Shown: in pieces, positions 8,129 to 16,757 of the stretch
Numbering within the stretch: the stretch's first letter is position 1
Layout of the letters: every line of letters begins with the position of its first letter
NCBI GenBank assembly: GCA_902538855.1
Contig: CACBGS010000009.1
Span: 1-42,644 of the forward strand
Source: an uncultured Coxiella sp.
Lineage (GTDB): Bacteria; Pseudomonadota; Gammaproteobacteria; Comchoanobacterales; Comchoanobacteraceae
DNA: 42,644 bases
Direction of reading: 5' to 3'
Position numbers and translations under genes: made by a program
The notes under the pieces: model-generated
Told to the model about the DNA's origin: nothing
What the model saw: only the letters and a program-made list of their open reading frames with translations
The model's database searches: none

Positions 8129-8854
8129 ATGGCATATTCCAACATTTTAGTAATTGATACTTTAGGGGCATCATGCTCTGTGGCATGGATTGTTAATGGC
8201 GTTATTTATAGTCATAGTGCTGCCAAAGAGCGGCATGCAGATGTGGTTGGTCAATGTTTACTTGCAGTTGCTAATATGCATGATAGTACATATGCGCAAT
8301 TAGATTTGATACTGGTTAATATTGGTCCAGGAAGTTTTACTGGATTACGTGTGGGTTTAGCCACGGTGCAAGCTATAGCATTGGTTCATGATATTTGTAT
8401 TTGGCCTGTTTCTAATTTACTTGGGTATGCTTATCAAGCACATTGGTCAAGCACTATTGCTCCATTGTTGGTTAATAAGAAGTTATCTACCTCATTACTT
8501 TCTGATGTTGCTTGGATTGAGACGCATTATGCTGTGGCAATAGATGCACGTATGGATGAGCTTTATTGTGCAGATTTTACCTGTAAGGCTTCTCCTTGGC
8601 TGACATATTCTGTATCAGATAATCTTCGTCAGGTGTCACAAGTGGCTAAAAAGAATTATACGCAGCCTTGTGTTTTTGTTGGTAATGGCTGGGATGTGCT
8701 TACTATGCATAATCCACCCATGCAAGAGTATGTACTTACATGGGCTGAAGTAATGGCTATGGTTGCTTATTATAAGCCAGAACAATCTATAAATAGTATG
8801 GATATTAGAAAGGTTAAGCTTAATTATCTACGAGATCGTATTGTGGATGCTTAG
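8129..8854 (+). CDS. tsaB: tRNA threonylcarbamoyladenosine synthesis protein TsaB
   Basis: Partner of TsaD in making the t6A modification at position 37 of tRNAs that read ANN codons. 241 residues, ASKHA fold. The N-terminal strand [15 protein letters not shown] and the conserved [16 protein letters not shown] identify the family. tsaD and tsaE are not in the window. It starts five bases after the lipoprotein stop with no strong ribosome site. Its TAG stop overlaps the TAA stop of convergent mutS within the four bases TTAG at 8851-8854, so no terminator can fit between the two genes. Confidence 0.92.
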   Translation: MAYSNILVIDTLGASCSVAWIVNGVIYSHSAAKERHADVVGQCLLAVANMHDSTYAQLDLILVNIGPGSFTGLRVGLATVQAIALVHDICIWPVSNLLGYAYQAHWSSTIAPLLVNKKLSTSLLSDVAWIETHYAVAIDARMDELYCADFTCKASPWLTYSVSDNLRQVSQVAKKNYTQPCVFVGNGWDVLTMHNPPMQEYVLTWAEVMAMVAYYKPEQSINSMDIRKVKLNYLRDRIVDA

Positions 8855-11406
8855 ACTTGTTCTGTGTGTTCTTCTATGAGCGCTGCAAGTATATCCCATG
8901 CTTTTTTTGGACTGGTGTTTTCAATGTCTATAGCGCTAATTTTTTCACTTAATTTTTCTTCATTATCGTCGTTGTTTGCAGAAAATAGATTGCTTTGTAG
9001 GCTATGATTGTTGTTACTGTTCAGTGTTGTTAACTGTGTTTTTGCATATTGTAATGCTATTTTTGGTAAGCCTGCTATTTTAGCTACTTGTAAGCCATAA
9101 CTTTTATCTGTGGAGCCAGGGCAAACTTTATATAAAAATATGAGACTACCTTGTTGCTCTTGTGCTGCAAGATGCATATTTTGCACACAAGACAGTCTTT
9201 GTGCTAATTCAGTAAGTTCAAAGTAATGTGTGGCAAATAGTACCAGAGCTTTATTATGCTCAGCAAGATATCTTACGCATGCCCATGCTAATGCCAGTCC
9301 GTCGTATGTAGAGGTGCCCCTGCCAACTTCGTCCATTAATACTAAGCTATTGCAGGTTGCATGATGTAATATATTGGCAGTTTCAGTCATTTCTACCATG
9401 AAAGTTGAGCGGCCGCCTGCTAAATCATCTCCAGCACCCACACGACAATATATACTATCTATAAGGCTAAGCTTGCAGCTTTTTGCTGGAACATAGCTGC
9501 CTATATGTGCTAAGAGTACAATGAGTGCTGTTTGGCGCATATAGGTTGATTTTCCACCCATGTTAGGTCCTGTTATGATTTGTAGTGGTCTCTCATGTGC
9601 TAATGCTGTGTGGTTGGCTATAAAATGGATTTTTTTATTTTGTGCAGCTATAGGATGCTTGCCATCTTCTATGTGTATCCCTCTGCTTTTGGTAAAACTT
9701 GGTTGTGTATAATGATGTTCTTTTGCACATATGGCAAAACTAACAAAACAGTCCAGTTGTGCTATAGCTTCAGCTAGACTAAGCAGGCCTTGTGTTTTAT
9801 TTGCAATGGTTGCCATTATTTCAGTATATAATACTTTTTCTCTAGCTAATTTTTTGCTAGCAGCACTTAAAGCTTTGCTTTCAAATTTTTGTAATTCTTC
9901 TATGGTGTAGCGCTCTGCGTTTTTTAGTGTTTGTCTACGAATATAGTTGCCTGGTACGCGATCTTGGTATTGCTTACTTATTTCAATATAGTAGCCAGCA
10001 ATTTTATTATAACCTATTTTTAAATTCGCTATAGCAAGCTTTTCTCTTTGTTCGTTTGCTAAAGATTCTAAGTAGCTTTGCGCATTTTCATTGATGTTGT
10101 GTAATTCATCTAGTTCAGCACAAAACCCTGCTTTTATTATACCACCATCACGTATAGTTGCTGGAGGATTATCTATGATAGCATTGCTTAGTAATGTACA
10201 TTCATTTGGAAATGTTATTAGATTATTGGTCAGAGTGTGGTAGGCTTGTGAGCTTTGTAATTGTGTCAAAATTTGTAGTATGCTTGGTATGCAATGTAGC
10301 GAGTTCTTAAGTCCTATTAAGTCTTTTGGTTGTGCAGTTCTAAGGGTAATGCGTGTGAGAATGCGCTCCATATCACTAATATTTTTTAGCTGCTTGCTTA
10401 GTTCTTGGCAAACATCCTCATGTGCAATTAATGTGCTTACTGCAGTTTGTCTAGCTTGAATATTTTCTATATTTTGCAGGGGATGATGTAGCCAATGCGA
10501 AAGTTTACGTTTACCTATACTGGTACTGGTGTAGTTAATGCTGGCAAGTAGACTATGCTGTGTTTGCCCTTGGAGATTTTCTGTTATTTCAAGATGGGTT
10601 CTTGAGGCTTTATCAAGTTTTAAGAACATGCCGTTTTTAGCAATTTGGATAGTGTTGATATGATCCATTTTTTGTTGTTGTGTGATATGTATATAATCGA
10701 TTAAATTACCTGCTGCTATAATAGCTAACTGCATGTTATCACAGCCATAACCGTGTAATGTGCTGACTGCTAATTGTTCTAAAACTTTTTTTCTACAAGA
10801 GGTATAATTAAACCCTGCATCAGCGCGTCGTGTTGTTGGTATACTGTTGGTGAAAGCTTGTGATATTGCTGCTTGTGTTTCAGCAATAAGTATCTCTGCA
10901 GGTCGGATACGGGCTAAGCTGTCATTAAGCTCTTCTTGGTCGAGTTCCTGTATGTATATAGTTGTTTTAGATAGTTCTAGCCAGGCAAGACCATATTGTT
11001 TCTTCTTTGCAAAAATGCAAACAATAGTATTTTCTTGTTGCTGATCTAGTAGGGCTTCATCGCTTAGTGTTCCTGGTGTTATAATACGGCTTACTGCTCT
11101 TTTCATCGGGCCTTTACTATGTCCTGGATCTGAAGATTGCTCACATATAACAACGCTTTCACCAAGCTTAACTAATTTAGCTAAATAGTTCTCAGCAGCG
11201 TGATAGGGCACCCCAGCCATAGGTATGGGTTCGCCTGCTGATTGTCCACGCTGTGTTAGGGTTATATCTAGTAGCTTTGCTGCTTTTTTAGCATCGTCAT
11301 AAAATAGTTCGTAGAAATCTCCGAGTCTGTAAAATAATAATTGCTCTGGGTATTGTGATTTTATTTCCCAGTATTGTTGCATCATGGGTGTGTGTGGTGA
11401 TGACAT
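8851..11406 (-). CDS. mutS: DNA mismatch repair protein MutS
   Basis: Recognises base mismatches and small loops and starts methyl-directed repair with MutL. 851 residues, full length. The mismatch-reading Phe-x-Glu motif is intact in [11 protein letters not shown] near residue 30. The Walker A motif GPNMGGKST is at about 612-620, followed by the Walker B region ([16 protein letters not shown]) and the helix-turn-helix C-terminal part. The start is ATG 11404-11406, giving an N-terminus that aligns with HTPMMQQY of E. coli MutS. No clear ribosome site precedes it. It diverges from recA across about 210 bases. The gene shows the A/C-rich sense strand seen in all minus-strand genes here. Confidence 0.98.
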   Translation of the reverse strand: MSSPHTPMMQQYWEIKSQYPEQLLFYRLGDFYELFYDDAKKAAKLLDITLTQRGQSAGEPIPMAGVPYHAAENYLAKLVKLGESVVICEQSSDPGHSKGPMKRAVSRIITPGTLSDEALLDQQQENTIVCIFAKKKQYGLAWLELSKTTIYIQELDQEELNDSLARIRPAEILIAETQAAISQAFTNSIPTTRRADAGFNYTSCRKKVLEQLAVSTLHGYGCDNMQLAIIAAGNLIDYIHITQQQKMDHINTIQIAKNGMFLKLDKASRTHLEITENLQGQTQHSLLASINYTSTSIGKRKLSHWLHHPLQNIENIQARQTAVSTLIAHEDVCQELSKQLKNISDMERILTRITLRTAQPKDLIGLKNSLHCIPSILQILTQLQSSQAYHTLTNNLITFPNECTLLSNAIIDNPPATIRDGGIIKAGFCAELDELHNINENAQSYLESLANEQREKLAIANLKIGYNKIAGYYIEISKQYQDRVPGNYIRRQTLKNAERYTIEELQKFESKALSAASKKLAREKVLYTEIMATIANKTQGLLSLAEAIAQLDCFVSFAICAKEHHYTQPSFTKSRGIHIEDGKHPIAAQNKKIHFIANHTALAHERPLQIITGPNMGGKSTYMRQTALIVLLAHIGSYVPAKSCKLSLIDSIYCRVGAGDDLAGGRSTFMVEMTETANILHHATCNSLVLMDEVGRGTSTYDGLALAWACVRYLAEHNKALVLFATHYFELTELAQRLSCVQNMHLAAQEQQGSLIFLYKVCPGSTDKSYGLQVAKIAGLPKIALQYAKTQLTTLNSNNNHSLQSNLFSANNDDNEEKLSEKISAIDIENTSPKKAWDILAALIEEHTEQV

Positions 11407-11614
11407 AGGAAAATGTTTGCTCTAGATTTGAATTTTAAGATAATGGTTTTTACAGGTAGATGCAAGTACACACTTTTCTTATTTTTATTTAGCTAGCGTT
11501 GTTGGTTATGGATGATGGTTGTGAAAGTATTTGTAGCTATGATGTGTAGTCCTTAGCTTGACTATTACTATGTGCATGCTAAGCTATTTTTATGAATTGT
11601 TAATTGGAATATTT
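11407..11614. other. Divergent mutS-recA spacer, no LexA box seen
   Basis: Spacer of about 208 bases that must hold the promoters of both genes. I looked for the gammaproteobacterial SOS operator pattern CTGT-N8-ACAG and found none. TTGACT at 11558-11563 has no -10 box at suitable distance. TATGAT at 11538-11543 could be a -10 box without a good -35. Confidence 0.4.
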
Positions 11615-12685
11615 ATGACGAAAACAGATAAAAAATCTTCAGCTAATGCTCAGGTTGCAGGAGGTGAGGCAAAAGATAAAGCTTTACATGCAATGCTATC
11701 ACAAATTGAACGTCAGTATGGTCGTGGTGCGATTATGCGTATGGGTGATAATCAAGTAGAGAAGTTAGCAGCTATTTCAACAGGTTCGCTAAGTTTAGAT
11801 TGTGCTATAGGTATTGGTGGTTTGCCTAAGGGTCGTATTATCGAGTTATATGGTCCAGAGTCATCGGGTAAGACGACCTTGACTTTACATGCCACTGCAG
11901 AATGTCAAAAGCAAGGTGGCACGGCAGCATTTGTTGATGCTGAGCATGCTTTAGATCCGCACTATGCGCAAAAGTTAGGTGTTGATGTAGATAAACTGCT
12001 TATATCTCAGCCGGATACTGGAGAACAGGCGCTTGAAATTACTGATATGCTAGTGCGCTCAGGTGCTGTTGATTTAGTGGTTGTTGACTCTGTTGCAGCT
12101 CTTACGCCTCGTGCAGAGATTGACGGTGATATGGGAGATACGCATGTTGGATTACAAGCTAGATTGATGTCACAAGCTTTGCGTAAGCTTACAGCTAATA
12201 TTAAGCGCTCAAATGCAATGGTGATATTTATTAATCAGATACGTATGAAGATAGGTGTAATGTTTGGTAATCCTGAAACTACTACAGGTGGTAATGCACT
12301 AAAATTCTACTCATCAGTGAGATTAGATATACGTAGAACTGGTGCGCTTAAGCGTGGTGATGAAGTATATGGTAGTGAAACAAGGGTGAAGGTAGTTAAA
12401 AATAAAGTGAGTCCGCCATTTCGTAAGGCTGAGTTTGATATTATCTATGGAGAAGGTATTTCTCGTGAGGGTGAGATAATTGACTTAGGTGTTGTGCACG
12501 GCGTTATTGAAAAATCTGGTGCTTGGTATAGTTATAATAAAGAGCGATTAGGACAAGGTAAGGATAATGTGCGTGAATTATTAAAGCAGAATACTGCTAT
12601 GGCGGAAGAAATTGAAGCTAAGATTCGGGCTATACTTATTCCACAAGGTACACAAGTAGCTGAAGAAGAGCTTGCTGACGCTTAA
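11615..12685 (+). CDS. recA: Recombinase RecA
   Basis: Forms filaments on single-stranded DNA, drives strand exchange, and promotes LexA-type self-cleavage. 356 residues from ATG 11615, which has GGA seven bases upstream. An in-frame start at 11558 would add an implausible hydrophobic extension. Walker A is GPESSGKT at 80-87, followed by [10 protein letters not shown] and the loop regions [32 protein letters not shown]. The C-terminus ends EEELADA and is moderately acidic. It is followed by a clear bidirectional terminator. recX, often next to recA, is not present. Any SOS control is unclear because no canonical LexA box was seen upstream. Confidence 0.98.
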   Translation: MTKTDKKSSANAQVAGGEAKDKALHAMLSQIERQYGRGAIMRMGDNQVEKLAAISTGSLSLDCAIGIGGLPKGRIIELYGPESSGKTTLTLHATAECQKQGGTAAFVDAEHALDPHYAQKLGVDVDKLLISQPDTGEQALEITDMLVRSGAVDLVVVDSVAALTPRAEIDGDMGDTHVGLQARLMSQALRKLTANIKRSNAMVIFINQIRMKIGVMFGNPETTTGGNALKFYSSVRLDIRRTGALKRGDEVYGSETRVKVVKNKVSPPFRKAEFDIIYGEGISREGEIIDLGVVHGVIEKSGAWYSYNKERLGQGKDNVRELLKQNTAMAEEIEAKIRAILIPQGTQVAEEELADA

Positions 12686-12703
12686 ATTATTATATTTAGA
12701 TAT

Positions 12704-12738
12704 AAAAAAAAGAGTCTGTTATTGCAGGCTCTTTTTTT
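12704..12738. terminator. Bidirectional intrinsic terminator between recA and the porin pair
   Basis: Stem GAGTCTG (12712-12718) pairs with CAGGCTC (12725-12731) with one G-T pair and a TTATTG loop. It has seven T on the right and eight A on the left, so it serves recA on the plus strand and the porin operon on the minus strand. Confidence 0.9.
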
Positions 12739-12758
12739 ATTAGCTGTACTTAGACAGT

Positions 12759-13484
12759 TTAGCTGTTATAGGCAATGCTGACCCAAGTTGTTTTAGTTGT
12801 TGTTGCAGCGTTACCTGGGAATGGATCTTTACGGAAACGGTTTGATGAAACGCTAAAGGTATAATGTTGCCATTTGTAACCAAAGCTTGCTTGTGAGTTT
12901 TTGCCGTTAAGTACGCTAGTAGATTCTAAGCTGGTTATTTTTGAGTTGTATTTTGAATACAGTACTTTAGCGAAGAAATCGTTGTATGTATATACTACTC
13001 CACCTTCAGTATATTGTAATTTATCGCCGTCGAGTTGCTTTGATATTTTCACATAAGGCATGAAATTTTGAAAATAAAACTCTTGTATTGCATTCACATA
13101 ATTCCATGTCCCGCTGGTGTAGTTAGGGTATGTGGCATTGACATATTGTATATACAGTTTGTGCCAAGATCTGCCGAAATTGGTAGAAATTTGTGGTCTA
13201 AGTTTTATCTCCATAGTTGCTGGACTGGTTGTGGTACCCATGTTGACACTGCTTCCTTGGATAAATATGTTTACATTTTCTCCATACTCAACGTTAAAGC
13301 CTGCTTGTACTGAACCTTGGTTGTTACTCTGTGTTTGACCACGGAACATATAATTGTTGGTGAACTTTAGGAAGGAGTGCAGTTTTAGTTCTGGTATTTC
13401 TAGCATTGCTACAGGGTCGTTGTAGGTTGCAGCGTGTGTAAACTTGCATAAAAGCAGTAATAGTGCTGGTAGTAAATAGTTCAT
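12759..13484 (-). CDS. Putative outer-membrane porin, TorF/Gcw_chp-like
   Basis: About 241 residues with a signal peptide (MNYLLPALLLLLCKFTHA, cleavage likely after HA). The mature part alternates polar and aromatic residues like a beta-barrel. It contains FTNNYMFRGQTQSNNQGSVQAGF, close to the family's S-x-Y-x-F-R-G-x-S-Q-S signature. Later strands end in aromatic residues (WHKLYIQYV, QEFYFQNFMPYVKI). The chosen ATG (13484) is six bases after GGAG; the ATG one codon earlier is equally readable. A 35-base gap separates it from the paralogue upstream, so they form an operon ending at the terminator. Assignment to the family is by pattern only. Substrate unknown. Confidence 0.7.
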   Translation of the reverse strand: MNYLLPALLLLLCKFTHAATYNDPVAMLEIPELKLHSFLKFTNNYMFRGQTQSNNQGSVQAGFNVEYGENVNIFIQGSSVNMGTTTSPATMEIKLRPQISTNFGRSWHKLYIQYVNATYPNYTSGTWNYVNAIQEFYFQNFMPYVKISKQLDGDKLQYTEGGVVYTYNDFFAKVLYSKYNSKITSLESTSVLNGKNSQASFGYKWQHYTFSVSSNRFRKDPFPGNAATTTKTTWVSIAYNS

Positions 13485-13519
13485 CATGTGCTCCAATCAA
13501 GTAGTTATTTCATATTACT

Positions 13520-14275
13520 CTAATCAATCATGTCTGTAAAGTTGAACTTGCTAGTGCTGTTATACGCTACTCTGACTACAGGGTAGGATTTTTTAATATT
13601 ATCGTAGCTTTTAGTATTTACCACACCATAGCTAAGCGTATAGTTCTGGTAGGTGTAGCTAGCTGCAAACGCGTAATATCTACCAGTATCTTTCCAATCG
13701 CCCATGTTGGCAAATAATTTTACTGGGCCATAGTCGTAGGTTATGCCGGTTTCGGTATTATTTCTTTGTATCATAGTTTTAGTACTTGCTGTGTATGTTG
13801 AGGGCTTTATTGTTTTATTGAGCTGATGTGAATAAGTAATATAAGGTGTTAGGTTATAGCCATTGACTTGATAAGTTACAAAGAGTTCGCCAAAAGTTTG
13901 TTCAGCCTGATTGGGATACATATAGCGATTGTAGCCAAGACTTAACAGTTGCCATGAGCGTCTGAGATCGTGGCAAAATTTACTTTCAAAGGTAAGTTCT
14001 GTGAACGCATTTTGGAAATTTGTGGCTGTTGTTCCGCGCATACTGCTGGCAGAAAAACTTGCGTAAAATCTGTTAGCAAAGCTTAGTGTGGTTTTGGCGC
14101 TGACGCTGCTTTTTTTAAGACTCATATCAAGTGAGCGGAACACTTTGTCTGATTCTAGGTGAACATAACTGTCTAATTTAAAATCGCTTACAATGTATGG
14201 ATGGTCGGTGAAGTACTGCGATTTTGCAAATATTGAAGTGTTTAGTAGCGCTAAAACTGCTATCAGTAACCACAT
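13520..14275 (-). CDS. Second putative outer-membrane porin, paralogue of the next gene
   Basis: 251 residues. The start ATGTGG follows AAGGAA and begins a signal peptide (MWLLIAVLALLNTSIFA, cleavage after FAK or FA). Order of features matches the neighbour: a charged N-terminal strand (FKLDSYVHLESDKVFRSLD), repeated amphipathic strands, RRSWQLLSLGYNRYMYPN matching the neighbour's GRSWHKLYIQYVNATYPN, and a C-terminal PVVRVAYNS matching VSIAYNS. The R-G-x-S-Q-S signature is weaker here. Tandem duplication followed by divergence is the simplest reading. A C-terminal tail of about ten residues (KFNFTDMID) runs past the shared end. It is the first gene of the pair's operon. Confidence 0.65.
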   Translation of the reverse strand: MWLLIAVLALLNTSIFAKSQYFTDHPYIVSDFKLDSYVHLESDKVFRSLDMSLKKSSVSAKTTLSFANRFYASFSASSMRGTTATNFQNAFTELTFESKFCHDLRRSWQLLSLGYNRYMYPNQAEQTFGELFVTYQVNGYNLTPYITYSHQLNKTIKPSTYTASTKTMIQRNNTETGITYDYGPVKLFANMGDWKDTGRYYAFAASYTYQNYTLSYGVVNTKSYDNIKKSYPVVRVAYNSTSKFNFTDMID

Positions 14276-14362
14276 ATGTTTTCCTTGCCATAGGTTATTT
14301 CATAATAGTTTAATTTTTGCTTTGTGTAAAATGTTTTTGCTTATGCTAGAGATTTAGTTCTA

Positions 14363-15229
14363 TTATTTGCTTGGTATTGTGTCTAGTGCTTCTCTTATTT
14401 GTGTAGCACAATTACTATGTTTGCTAATTAGCTGAATAAAATTATTTTGATCGGGATTTAAATATTGTTTATAGCAAATATTTTTAAAATAGTTACTCAG
14501 TGTAAGGAAAATGCCAATGCTGGCGATGAATATTGAAAACTCTGTGCTGAATTTAAGAAATTCAGTTCTGAATAAATTGCTAGCCCAGCCAATCATCATG
14601 TTGCATAGTAGTGTTTTGATAATAATATGTTTGGTGCGTAAGGATTTGAGCTTAGCTTGGCAATCAATATAAATCTTTGTGAGTTTGGTTGTTGTGTTGG
14701 TGTTTGTATGTTGCGTTGTGGCTAGGATAAGTTGCTCTTTAGCTTGTGTGAAAGTATAGTGTCTATCAATTAGATTCCAGCATTCTGCGCATAACTGAAG
14801 GCTGCCACAAATTATAGATAATGGTATACCCTGGTATCTTAAACAGCTGGTGTCGAAATTATTTATCGTGTATCTTGTAAGGCTCATAATACTAATAGTT
14901 ATGACTATTAGGGATAATAATAGGTATGGCCAGTATTGTTTCCATCCTTTACGATTGTAAAAAAAGGTGTATTTATACAGGGCGTTTGTGCCGTTTGAAA
15001 CAATGCCTGCAGTCAGAATGATCGGTAAGATATAATTATTGGCCAGCGCAGTGCCCAAGCATTTTTCAGTTATGCTGCCAGAGAATATTCTACATATTTG
15101 ATTAAATAGGGTTCTTAATGGATCAAATTTACTGTCCATGTAGTCGATGATGTCAGGATAATTGCCTTTGAGCTTAAATACTTTATTGCGACAGAAACTG
15201 GTAGGTTTTGTGCTCAGTGTGTTTTTCAT
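14363..15229 (-). CDS. Orphan multi-pass membrane protein
   Basis: 288 residues, not recognised. The start is ATG 15229, nine bases after GGAGAG. A longer in-frame reading to 15286 lacks a ribosome site. Hydrophobic segments lie at about 57-79, 99-117, 201-220 and 231-249, with a weaker one at 134-152, so four or five membrane spans. A Thr/Asn-rich loop (173-184) lies between the halves. Both ends are charged and probably cytoplasmic or exposed. It lies upstream of the porin pair on the same strand, but 87 bases separate them, so shared transcription is uncertain. Composition is AT-rich like the orphan at 2281-3366. No sequence similarity between the two is evident. Confidence 0.65.
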   Translation of the reverse strand: MKNTLSTKPTSFCRNKVFKLKGNYPDIIDYMDSKFDPLRTLFNQICRIFSGSITEKCLGTALANNYILPIILTAGIVSNGTNALYKYTFFYNRKGWKQYWPYLLLSLIVITISIMSLTRYTINNFDTSCLRYQGIPLSIICGSLQLCAECWNLIDRHYTFTQAKEQLILATTQHTNTNTTTKLTKIYIDCQAKLKSLRTKHIIIKTLLCNMMIGWASNLFRTEFLKFSTEFSIFIASIGIFLTLSNYFKNICYKQYLNPDQNNFIQLISKHSNCATQIREALDTIPSK

Positions 15230-15507
15230 ATTTTGTCTCTCCAGTTGTATAGTTCCAACAAGCAAATCAAGCCGCTGATACTGCACAAAAAAGTTGAAAC
15301 ATTATAACATAAGATTAAGACTATGGATAGTTGTGAGGTTTGATTTGCTCATGATTTTGCATATAAATATGCTATTTTTGTGAAAGCGCTGCTTGTGTGA
15401 ATAATATATTGGCTGGATAAGTGTTGTTTTTCGGTTATTAGGGGCTTATTTGTGGTGTTTGTATGGATAGTATGTTATTATATTAGGCTAATTATTATGG
15501 TTTATTT

Positions 15508-16746
15508 ATGACCAAAGAGATGGCATATCATATTTTGTACTTGGCCGTGATGCTGGTGTTACTGCCAGTGCTAGCTGAGAGTATTTATTCACCTACGTTG
15601 CCTGATTTAGCAGCTAGTTTTGCTATTACAGGTGAATATGCGGGTCATACGATGTCAATTTACTTGTTAGGTGCCAGTTTGGGGCCTCTGATCTGGGGTA
15701 ATATTTCTGATAGTTACGGCCGTAGGCCTGTTGTTCTTTGTGCTTATGCATTGTTTTTGTTAGCTACTGCGGTCTGTATTTTCGCTAGCGAATTTAAAAT
15801 TTTTATGTTTGGTCGGCTATTGCAAGGTCTCGCTGGGGCTATAAGTTGTATGTCACCATGTATTTTACGTGATGTCTTCTCTCATGAGCAGCGTATGGAA
15901 GTCTCATCAACGGTTGGCATGGTTGTTTCTGTGGCACCTGCTATGGGTGCATTGTTAGGTGGTGCTATTGCTAGTACAGGAAACTGGCGTTTAACCTTTG
16001 TTTTTTTATTGGTTGTGGGTATTATTTTCTATTTACGTCTCTCTTACGCATTACCAGAGACTGCTAAAACAAAAATGCCGTTCAAGTTACATACTTTTAA
16101 AAAGGGATTTTATTCTGTTTTTTCTGATCCTAATTTGCTTGGTCATGCAATGATGATAGGTTTGGGCTTAGGTATTTGCTTTGCTTTTTTTGTGGAAGGT
16201 CCATTTTACTTTACTGAGAAGCTTAACTTATCAGCTCAGTGGTTTGGTTTAGTCTGTGCGCTTGGTGCTGCTGCTTATGCTATTGGTTGTAGACTGGCTA
16301 ATCATATCATACAATCCGGTGTGGTTTATACTACGCTTATGCAGTGGGGTTTGCTGTTGATGTTGTTTTCTTACACTTGTTTCACTGTTGGAGTATATAC
16401 GGTTGAGGCATTTAATCTGTTAGCTTATCATGCTTACATGCTGAGTATTTTATTAACTGGATTTTGGATATTATCACAATTTGCATTGAGTTTTGTGTTG
16501 ACGCCTTCGTTTGCATTGGCTTTGGAGAATCAAGCAGAATCTGCTGGTGTTGCTGCAAGTTGGTTTAGTTTTATTTATAACATTATGAATATGATCATAA
16601 GTGCGTTGATGGCCTATTTGCATAGTGAATCTTTACAGGTTATGCCAGTGTACTTTTTGCTCATTACATTATTGATGATTATCATTTTGTGGGTTGCGCT
16701 TGACAAAAAATGGTTGCATGCGCACAATGTAGCCGAATGTAGTTGA
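15508..16746 (+). CDS. MFS transporter, Bcr/CflA drug-resistance type
   Basis: Predicted proton-driven exporter of the inner membrane. 412 residues with about twelve hydrophobic segments. The loop between segments 2 and 3 has the MFS motif WGNISDSYGRRPVV, and segment 5 carries the drug/proton antiporter motif region (GMVVSVAPAMGALLGGAIA). N-terminal SIYSPTLPDLAASF is typical of Bcr/CflA proteins. The substrate cannot be read from sequence; drugs, sulfonamides, bicyclomycin or a metabolite are all possible. It is 11 bases upstream of alaS with no terminator between them, so alaS may be partly transcribed from this gene's promoter. The 278-base spacer upstream shows no clear -35/-10 pair. Confidence 0.85.
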   Translation: MTKEMAYHILYLAVMLVLLPVLAESIYSPTLPDLAASFAITGEYAGHTMSIYLLGASLGPLIWGNISDSYGRRPVVLCAYALFLLATAVCIFASEFKIFMFGRLLQGLAGAISCMSPCILRDVFSHEQRMEVSSTVGMVVSVAPAMGALLGGAIASTGNWRLTFVFLLVVGIIFYLRLSYALPETAKTKMPFKLHTFKKGFYSVFSDPNLLGHAMMIGLGLGICFAFFVEGPFYFTEKLNLSAQWFGLVCALGAAAYAIGCRLANHIIQSGVVYTTLMQWGLLLMLFSYTCFTVGVYTVEAFNLLAYHAYMLSILLTGFWILSQFALSFVLTPSFALALENQAESAGVAASWFSFIYNIMNMIISALMAYLHSESLQVMPVYFLLITLLMIIILWVALDKKWLHAHNVAECS

Positions 16747-16757
16747 CAGTTTTTTAG

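Noticed and set aside
11558-11614. RecA start at 11558 with 19 extra residues
   Set aside because: The extension is hydrophobic and unlike any RecA N-terminus, while ATG 11615 has a GGA site at proper spacing.
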